Of a stretch of DNA of 64,000 nucleotides, positions 55,681 through 64,000 are shown one piece after another; positions within the stretch are counted from its first letter, which is position 1, and each line of letters starts with the position of its first letter. Below the pieces are notes generated by a model. It was given only the letters and a program-made list of their open reading frames with translations, was not told where the DNA came from and searched no databases. The stretch comes from Papaver somniferum (taxonomy: Eukaryota; Streptophyta; Magnoliopsida; Ranunculales; Papaveraceae), in assembly GCF_003573695.1 (NCBI RefSeq), contig NW_020621936.1, forward strand, positions 8,246,001 to 8,310,000, in the 5' to 3' direction. A program made the translations under genes and the position numbers.

Positions 55681-58345
55681 ATGTTTCTGAACCGGCTTCA
55701 GGAATGTATATGACGATTCATATTTTATGATTTGTGAACCATTTCACGATCTCTGACTGAGCGAACATTCCTCTCAGAGCTATGATGAATATGTTTCTCG
55801 AAAGGTCTCTCAGCTGAGCGTTCGACGCTTCACACATTTTATCATCACCTATACATAGAATCAAAATGATCGGGCGACTAGAGAGCTTAACACCATCAGG
55901 ACGTCACGCTGCTTGTTGTTCCCTGACTACGTAGAGAGGCCGTGTACATAATCTCTTAATGATTGGGCGGTTCCTAGACATAATGTTTGTTAGAGAGCTT
56001 AACGCCTTCAAGACGTCACGTTACTCGTTGTTCCCTGACTATACACCCCTCAGAACGAATATGATGCTTCTATTTTCTCATATCGATTCTGCAAATAGAT
56101 TAATTCTAGCGTGTCATTCATCAATTGAATTCCTAGAAAATTATCTATTCTATCTCATTACTCCGTTGCATGGCTGATCCTCAGCTGGATTCCATAGATT
56201 AGTATTAGATAACCATTTTATCTCATTACTTTGTTCCCTTAATTCTCAGCTGAATTCTATGGATTAGTAATAGATACTCAATTAATTTTATTGCTTCGTT
56301 TCATGACTGATTCTCATCTGAATTTCATGGATTAGTAATAAATATTCAACAATCGGGCATCTGGGCCACCACCGAGTAAGCCCCGAGAAAATGGTGCGAG
56401 TGTACTTTTGCACAAATGAGCACCCGAATGCACGATCGAGCATTCGAAAATATGGACAAACGAGGAAACCTATGCAAAATGGGGAGGAAAATAATATTAA
56501 TAAAATAATAAAGAGGCGCCTTAGGGGACCGGGCCCACCGGCCGGTCGGTCATGCCGCCATGGCCGGTCCCGCACCTTTTTAGATTATTTTATATTATTT
56601 TGTTATTTTCCCTCATCTCATGAAGACTCCTTCATTTGAGCAAAGTCCCTCGTTTGAGCAAAACTCTTAGTTTCTCCATACTTTCCATTAAACGATGAAA
56701 AATAGTAAAAAATAGGGAAAGGGGTCACCTAGCCGGCCGGCCGGCCGTGCCCTAGTCGTGGACGGTCCCACACCTTGAAATTCCTTATTTTCTCATATTA
56801 TTATTTCTTTCATCTCATGAAACTCCATCGTTTGAGCGAAAACCCTAGTTTTTCAATATTTTCTCAAATATTGCTCAAACCATGAAAAATCCAAAATGTT
56901 AACTGGTCACATGACCGACTAGGATTCTCACATTAAAATTAAAATATTATTATATTCTCAAAATATCGGTTGCATGAGCAAAGTTCTACTTGCTCATTCG
57001 AGCAAAATCGAGAGTTTCGGTCAAGATCAAACTCTTCTGAAAATCCAAAGTATTGCTCAACGCGCATCAGAAAATATCAAAACTCTCAGGACTGAGACGC
57101 GGGCAGTATGGAGACATGAGCATGCCACCTTGACCAAACAAGGTCGGCCCTTAGGCTTGCAAGAAGCCGGTCCCACACTCTTTCATAATTTTGACCTAAT
57201 TATCTCTCAACAAATCATATTGGGTCCAAACTCTCTCCAACCAACTTGGGATTTGCTCAACCAACCATCAGTTGGTCCCACGGCCACCAAGGGCCGGTCC
57301 CATGACTCCTTGGTCGGTCCCTCATCTCTCCATACTGGGTTTTATGAGAGAGATAAATATTCCCTATAGCTAAGTCGGCCAAGGTAGAGATATATTTTCT
57401 TGATTTACGAGCATGACTGGGATGAGTCACGTGAAAAGGCAGAAAATATCTTAGAGATCGTCTGCAGAGTGTGAGAGAAGCTGAGATTGGGATCCTCCTT
57501 TTCATGGCCGGTTAGGTAAGTCATGTGAAGGTCGTATTATTCCCCATGGGTCCATTTGTTGAGCATGAGGAGCTCAAGAAAGCTTGTACACGTTTTTGGA
57601 TAGACATGTATCGTTTAGACTCAATTTACTGACCCTAAGTGTGTTTGAGACGCTAAAAAAGAGGCTTATGCCTGACATAAGACTCTTCATACGATCTAGT
57701 TTGGATATAATCACCATGAGGCCGACTGAGGCTTAGCTCATGAGATTGATTTTCTTCATAGTCAGCTGGGACACGGTTAAGACAAAATGAGAGGCCTGCG
57801 CGCCCAAAGCGAGAACTCAGTTCACTTGTTTTAACCAACGTATCTTGCGGAGATGTGCTAGGAGTCAATTAGATTGAGTTTATGTTGTGGCACCGACATG
57901 ATTAGTATATCTCGCGGGGATATACTTTGAATTGTTCAGGAAGCCTCAGTAAGTCGAGTCGGAGCCTTGAGTAGATGTGACCAGTGTATCTCCTGATGAT
58001 GTACTAGGAATCAGTCGTCCTTGGTCTCAACTAGGGACGAGTCGTACTTACGGGAGACGTAAATATCTCTACTTTGGGTCATAAGTCTGTCGGAGACGTT
58101 CTTATACATCTACATAGCCTACGTGACCAGTAATCCGTTGGCGACGTATGATAGGGATCATGACACCACAGTTAGATGTGTCTCACGAAGACATGATGAG
58201 ACCATGGTTGTTCTGGTTCATAAGTCCTCCGAGGACGTTTTACGCTTTACAGTACCTACGTGACCAGTAGTCCGTCGAGGATGTACTCTAAGGATCACGA
58301 CGTCATGGCCAACATTTCGTCGGGGACGTTTGCTACAAACCGTGG
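55681..58345. repeat. Repeat-rich region of unknown origin
   Basis: Several local tandem arrays in succession: a ~112-bp unit with GAGAGCTTAAC and GACGTCACG at 55881 and 55993; three ~70-bp units with CAGCTG(G/A)ATT(C/T) and GGATTAGTA at 56145-56350; a ~198-bp unit carrying GCCGG and GGTCCC(G/A)CACC at about 56500-56880, echoed by further GGTCCCA motifs to 57360; and a ~138-bp unit with ATAAGTC, GACGTT and ACGTGACCAGTA at 58080 and 58219. No coding features. A very large, tandemly expanded LTR is one possible explanation. Confidence 0.5.
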
Positions 58346-59670
58346 CTATTAGTGCCTTGACGGCCAAGGGCTTAGCCTCTCCCGAGAGAGTTGGATTTTG
58401 TCATTTAGGGCTGAGCTTGTTTTTTGGAAATGAGGATCAAACTTGGCTTCCTGACTCGTTTAGATGCCCAATTCTCTCTTACTTTTAGTTTTGCTGAACT
58501 TTAAAAATAATTATTGGCTCTGAATGATGACTCAACCCCTAGATGTGAAATTACCACTTGTATCTAGTCTTGAAATGATATTTTTTCCCCTTGTCTAAAT
58601 TTCACCATCTACACTGTGTATCATATTATTTTGATTTTAACCTCGTTGTAACCTCAAATTACCATTAATGAAAAGGTTCCCTGATTATCAAATAAAAAAA
58701 CACTATGGTATGTGATACGCATATGGCTATCAATTATAAATGGATTAGTATACCAATAATATTTTGCAATACGACGGCATAACAGAAAGTGACAGCAGTC
58801 TCTGGATCAAAATTACATTGGGGGTAAATGTAAGAATTGGTGAGGTGGATATTGTTTAGGTTATCGAGGGTACATTGGCCTTCGATGACTTTTTTCCTAA
58901 AAAAAACTGTACTTTTGACGAACACGGCAATGCCGATAGTAACTTGGTTGTTGGTAGTGAGTTCCGATGCAATTGTTCTGAGATGCTATTGAGGCGTCTA
59001 AATCCAGATGTTGTGGTGTGTTGCCCGAACAACACCTGTCCATTTCTTCTTTTTTTCCTATTAGATCCATAATAAATACTTTGAATTGATTCTTTAGTTG
59101 GAAGAGCAACATTATCATCCTAGTTATAGTAAGAGTCTTCAGTAATTTGATGGTTGATAGCACTTATGTCTAAGACAAACAAAATGTGCTTTATAGGATA
59201 ACACTTATATAAATAAAAACTCAAATAATGCCTACAAAAAGTTCCTCTAGAATAATACTGGACTAACAAAACTAAAAGTAATTAATACAATGAAAAACCT
59301 AATAAATTATAAATTACTACTTGACTCTCAAATTTAATTCTAATTTAAACATACTATGATCTGATTCGACTAGATATTGCAAAAACAAAAAAGACATGAC
59401 CAAACAGAGAATTTATTTTGAAGTTATTTACCGGGACAGGAAAATTTATTCTGCGCTCTTACGACATCGTCAATATAAGTGTGTAATTTAGTATGGTTGG
59501 ACATTGGGTTCAACGAGAAGTAAAATTTAAATAACGGGGATTCACAAGATGACTCCTCGCAATTTTGAATTAGCTCTCAATGAACCAATTACGAGAGCAT
59601 ACCTTTTTGAATTCATGCAAAAGATATACACCTAAACCAAAAATTGGCCAAACTAAAACAAGCAATTAGC
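58346..59670. other. No recognised feature
   Basis: AT-rich sequence. 58580-58700 ends in AATGAAAAGGTTCC... and a short A-run that could be a retroposon tail. Nothing coding is supported. Confidence 0.35.
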
Positions 59671-59908
59671 GAGAGAAAGAAGAGGTCAAACCCAAAATAA
59701 AGAAAACCACATGAGTCCTGAAACTAAGCCGACGACCTTTAAAACTAAATGACTAGTCCAACCAAGCCGATAAAATCTCACCGATCAACGAGAGAAAGAA
59801 GAGGTCAAACCCAAAATAAAGAAAAACCACATGAGTCTTGAAACTAAACCGACGACCTTTAAAACTAAATGACTGATCCAACCAAGCCGATAAAATCTCA
59901 CCGATCAC
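59671..59908. repeat. Tandem duplication, two copies of ~119 bp
   Basis: Copy 1 starts at 59671 and copy 2 at 59790, both with GAGAGAAAGAAGAGGTCAAA. They differ by a few substitutions and one extra A, so the duplication is young. Both continue to AATCTCACCGATCA. Confidence 0.85.
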
Positions 59909-60102
59909 CGTCACCAATCCACACAAGATAAAAAAAATGGGAAATTCTAAAACTTGCAAACTCAAAAACTACATATTTAGTGGGACTAATCAACACCAAC
60001 ACAACAACCGAAAATCCTCAATATTCTGGATCAGTTCTTATTATCAATTTCAATAACAAACACGATGGAATTCCAACCAAATATATCTGAACTTAAAGAT
60101 AA

Positions 60103-62437
60103 TGTTAAAGCATTGCTCGGTCGAACTCACAAGTTTCGTTATCTCAAGCTTGTTGTCAATGTTGGATGTACAAAATTATATCTTGATTCCAATCTAATAA
60201 ATTCAAGTCTCGGACTAGGATTGGAGTATGATAATTGAGTATTAGATTTCATGGAATACTCTCAAAGATAAGACTGGAGAAACGAAGAAATTTGCGAGAA
60301 CTTCATCAACAAATAGGTATGTAAAGAGTGACTTTTCCTATTTACTTATTGCATCTACTATTTTATCTTATGAAACTATGTCGTGTGATTTTAGTAGATG
60401 TAATATTACAAAAAAAAAAATCTAGTTCAAGCTTATCTTATATAAGATCTCGAAATGTGTTTCAAGCAATGGAAGTTTATATATAGATCTTTAGAAATCT
60501 TAGTCTAGAATAATTTATTTGTCACAAACTATTTTTGTCTAAATTGATCTTTGGAAAATCCCAAGAAAATAGTTCACGAACTGCGTTTAAATAATACACG
60601 AACTGTTTTGATCATATGTACCTAGTATTTATACCTACGTCTATTGGGAATGTTTCTGAATTTAAATATGAGAGAAAAAGTACACGAACTGCTTGGGTTA
60701 TGTATACCATGTCATATTTAACATAGTTATGTAGCCTTGGGAATTTAAAGGCAAAGTACACCAACTTCCAACAATATGTATACCCAATGTATATACCATG
60801 TCAATATCGACATAGTTCTGTAACTTTTTAATAAAGGCAAAAGTTCACAAACTGCCTAAAGGTATGTATACCCAATATGTATACCTTGTGTTTAACAAAG
60901 GCAAAAATTCACGAATTGTCCAAGGGTATGTAACCCGATATACACACCACTCACTTTTGAACTGTCTCTGTATAATTTTAAGAAATCAAAAAGGACACTA
61001 TTTTCTAAGGACCTGTTGTACTTTTGTACAGTAATTATTAAGTTATCCTTACAGTTTTCATATATCTCTCATAAATGCTTATAAGACAACTTCATTCACA
61101 ATTTCTTATTGGGCTTGTGGATTATTTAGTCTTGAGTGTTCATGAACACCATTATTGCTTGGACGTTCACAGAATTTCTTAGTCCTTTGAACTCATTGTG
61201 CACGGTTCAATTACTAACCAGACTATAATGCATATACCTTAGATTTAATTCAAAGCTACTTGTAGCCTTAAAATCTGTAAATAAGCAGATGGATTTCTCA
61301 AACCCTGGCACTTTTGTTGCAAAGTTAAAGTCAGACTCTATAACCTAGATTTCTTTACGGAACTATATTAGGTTACGACTTTGAAACTTCACTTAGGGAT
61401 TCGTGAAGCCCGAGATTATCTCTTTACCCGATAGTTCTTGTAACTGGATCTTTTTCTACTGGTTATTGAAGTTCACAGACTTTAGATCATGAACAAGGTA
61501 GATAGAATTCACAAAGTTCTTTTTACCTCAAACTTTATGATTCCATAAGATATATATCTAGACTCTTCTTTGATTTGTTTGGATTTTTCTTGTGAGATGA
61601 TAGTGATCTAGGCTTCTCTTTGAGAAGAGTGTAAGTATTACGAATCCGTGAGGTTTGGTAGACTTGTATACGGAAATTTTTTTTCCAAACCTTGATAGAA
61701 ACATATCTGAAGAGAAATCAATAGGTTTTCTGTTAGATACAGATAAGTATCGAGTCTCTATTGAGGCTGAAGCAACACTTTGGATATAAAAGACGTCAAC
61801 TAAGGGAATCAAGTGTGCTGAACCGCGTTGGGTTCAGAGATATACACTGAAGCTGAATTGCTCTGAGTGTTGATTGAGTCTCAACTGCACTCAAGTCCGA
61901 AGTCTGATGATAGGCTAGTGTTTGTAGCGGTTCAATACAGTATGATGTTCAAATCGGACCAGGTCCCAGGTTTTTTCTACCAGTGCAATTTTCCTCGTTA
62001 ATAAAATTCCGGTGCCTTGTGTTATTTCCTTTTCCGTATAATATTGTTTATATTTATAATAAGAATATCACAAGTAGTAGGTGATCAATATAGCTAGTTT
62101 TCGAGCCCTTATTGATTGAGATCCTAAAATACGTGTTCTGATTGAATTCATATCTTGAATGATGGATTACAAGTCTCATGATTGTTGGAATTCGGTTCTT
62201 GTACAATTTGGGTACATACTAGATTGATCTTGGATATTGATTTTTGAGGTTTTCCAAGAACTCTTCTAGACAATCAGGTAAAAGGACCTTTCTTCTATAC
62301 ATATTGATTGTAGAAGAGAAATAGACAAAATCTATATACAATCTTATACAACGGTCAGTTGACCTACTTATAGTCATATTAGATTTTGTGTATACAAGTT
62401 ACTGAACGAAAAAGTTGGTGGTGTACCCTCTTAAGCA
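60103..62437 (+). repeat. Long copia LTR, 2.33 kb, plus orientation, solo-like
   Basis: Starts TGTTAAAGCATTGCTCGG and ends ...GTGTACCCTCTTAAGCA, matching in reverse the LTR at 6971-9252 over landmarks at both ends and at 61920-62050 (GTTTGTAGCGG, GACCAGGTCCCAGG, TTTTCCTCGTTAATAAAATT). Repeats in U3 at 60560-60960 combine (A/T)CACGAACTGC with GGTATGTATACCCAATATG. No PBS follows the end at 62437; LINE-derived sequence adjoins instead. No clear 5-bp duplication. Confidence 0.65.
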
Positions 62438-63621
62438 ACGCGAAACAAAGCATCACAAAGGCAAGACCATGGATTAAATAAAGTGTAACAGACCAAAAAG
62501 AGTGAAAAAGTAAGTAGAAAAATGATTAAATAAGAGCATGAATCCCTATCGACTTTTAAATTATCCATTAACAGAGAATCCCATATATGCTGAAATCCAT
62601 GATTACCTACCATCTTCGTCAAAAGCACACCTACTATGTTTTTAAGTGACGGGTTTATATTCCAGCCCCGGCAAAGACCTACTACTCATGTCTCGTCATG
62701 CATAAGTGTTAACTAAGGGACTGACTCTGCACAAGTTTTTGTTTCTTCATTTTTTTTTGAACAAAAGAAGGTTGTAAAGAGAGAATTATTACCGAGAACT
62801 GACCATAGCAAGGTATGAAAGCCACCCTCTTTGAAACAACAAACTAAATTACTACGTTCTCTCAATGCGGTAAAACTTGATTTAAAGTGATGCCTTTGAA
62901 AGTGTCGCCTAAAGATAGCTAGGAACTAACAATTGCTTGACAAGCATAATAACATCATTTGCAGATTTTAATATTGAATCATGGACGCGCTTGTTTCGTT
63001 CATTCTATACCTCTCATAAAATAGCAAACTGTAACAACAACCTTATATCTTTCTTCTTCCTTGTAGCTTATTTTCATCCAGACTTCCAATTTCCCTTTCA
63101 TGTCTCTAGCACACACCCAATAAACTCCACTAGTCATGTATAAATTAATATATACAATATGTACAAACTCACAGTATAATAACATATGTAGAATCGTCTC
63201 ATCTTCCTTATTACACAACATGAACATAGTCGAAACCACACCCACAGGATGCACAAGTCATGTACAAATTCTCTGGTCGGTATGGACTGATGTAAAGTAG
63301 TACAACAAAAGAGATACGCCTTAGGTGGTATCTTAGGACTCGAAATCTTGTTTATAAACTTAAATGACTCATCATCTTTCACCAACATTTTATAAACTTC
63401 CCTTATCTCGAATTTTCCACTCATAGATTCCTCCTCCTCCAACTGCCAGGACACATTCCTTCAGTCATGCTTAAGTTTCAACAAATTGATACTCTCAACT
63501 AGTTCCAATCATCTCTTAAAACACAATTGATATCGATTGTTCATGAACATTTGCATTTCTAGTTTACCTAATCTTGAAAATCCTTGGGTATTTCAGTTTG
63601 ATAATCACATTGTTATGCCAC
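62438..63621 (-). pseudogene. LINE 3' remnant: RT zinc-binding domain and tail
   Basis: Minus-strand frames at 63454-63134 and 63254-63000 together carry the RT zinc-binding (zf-RVT) pattern: FEIREVYKMLVKDDE, KIPPKAYLFCC, then FMLCNKEDETILHMLLYCEF (C...C...H...C). They are separated by a frameshift. The rest down to 62438 looks like LINE 3' sequence. The remnant is wedged between two long LTRs (ending 62437 and starting 63622). Confidence 0.6.
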
Positions 63622-63730
63622 TGAAAGTGCTGGGTACTAAAATACACCACATACTTTTTTTTAGGCAATCTGTATGGATAAACTCAACACAATTCCGAGA
63701 GTAAAAACTGAATCAAGGAATGTGTCTAGA

Positions 63731-63765
<35 letters not shown>

Positions 63766-64000
63766 GTTAGAACGTTTACATAATTGAATTTGTGAACCTA
63801 ACTACAAAGACAGTTCTTGGACGGTACCAAAGACTATGTCCAAGGATCAATCAAGTCTTATCCAACTAACAAGGTTAGACCTATCTACTGTGGTTGATAA
63901 CTGCATGACCTGTGATATTTCAATTATAATTATAAAGATAAACAATATAATGCGGAAAAATAAATAACACAGATACCAGAAATTTTGTTAACGAGGAAAC
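63622..64000 (-). repeat. Long copia LTR, terminal part, cut by window end
   Basis: Closely parallels 3720-4060, sharing TACTAAAATACACCAC, AATTCCGAGAGTAAAAACT, TTCTTGGACGGTACCAAAGA and GTCCAAGGATCAATCAAGTC. In the minus sense it is the R/U5 end of the LTR. The match to 3720-4060 is better than either has with 6971. Confidence 0.65.
63735..63760 (+). repeat. (TC)13 microsatellite
   Basis: Thirteen uninterrupted TC units inside the LTR fragment. The corresponding position of the LTR at 3720 has only a short, impure CT run. Confidence 0.95.

Noticed and set aside
63735..63760. (TC)13 as a regulatory element
   Set aside because: Simple-repeat expansion inside a dead LTR; no gene nearby to regulate.
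1..64000. CRISPR arrays, operons, riboswitches or other prokaryotic systems
   Set aside because: No regularly spaced identical repeats with unique spacers, and the gene structure is eukaryotic throughout.

Overview
This is plant nuclear DNA, almost certainly from a eudicot. The protein-coding genes are intron-containing or classic plant-specific families, there are no operons, and most of the window is transposable-element sequence in every stage of decay. The lineage cannot be fixed from the sequence alone. A basal eudicot such as a Papaveraceae or other Ranunculales member is a guess from the feel of the repeats, not a result.

Two host genes look intact. Both are on the minus strand. (1) QUA2/TSD2-type Golgi methyltransferase, 16151-19727, eight coding exons that I could splice in phase to 684 codons plus stop, with a 5'-UTR intron. 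(2) LDL1-type histone lysine demethylase, 47617-50154, a single uninterrupted exon of 845 codons. A third multi-exon gene, 21325-26764 (minus), is the transposase of a 6.5-kb Mutator-like element (MULE). It carries one premature stop and one 1-nt frameshift.

Layout. 0-2.4 kb: nothing firm. 2.4-3.1 kb: degenerate repeats, a tRNA-Tyr-like relic, and a Cassandra-type LTR containing a 5S-rRNA-like segment. 3.7-9.25 kb: wreck of a copia-type element with ~2.3-kb LTRs. 9.3-13.7 kb: wreck of a gypsy (Athila/Tat-like) element, carrying two MITEs. 13.7-14.7 kb: 3' end of a copia element. 14.95-15.8 kb: non-autonomous MULE just past the QUA2 3' end. 16.1-20.8 kb: QUA2 and its promoter. 20.8-27.3 kb: large MULE. 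27.3-33.2 kb: MITEs, a dead LINE with a SINE in it, a ~0.58-kb duplication, an LTR fragment and a LINE tail. 34.4-37.0 kb: long solo-LTR-like sequence. 37.9-38.4 kb: MITE. 38.7-43.6 kb: structurally complete but coding-dead copia element. 43.8-44.6 kb: hAT-type element. 47.6-50.2 kb: LDL1. 50.3-53.4 kb: inverted-repeat-bounded block holding a decayed 25S rDNA fragment and a MULE, close upstream of LDL1. 54.7-58.4 kb: unexplained repeat-rich region. 59.7-64 kb: tandem duplication, another long LTR, a LINE remnant and a final LTR fragment.

The clearest theme is Mutator-type transposition. Four elements have 9-bp target-site duplications that can be read directly, and one of them still has an almost complete transposase gene. 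No novel protein system was found. The most unusual items are the rRNA/tRNA-derived sequences (5S-like LTR, tRNA-Tyr relic, 25S fragment) and the repeat-rich 55.7-58.4 kb stretch. All coordinates, alignments and mismatch counts were made by eye.
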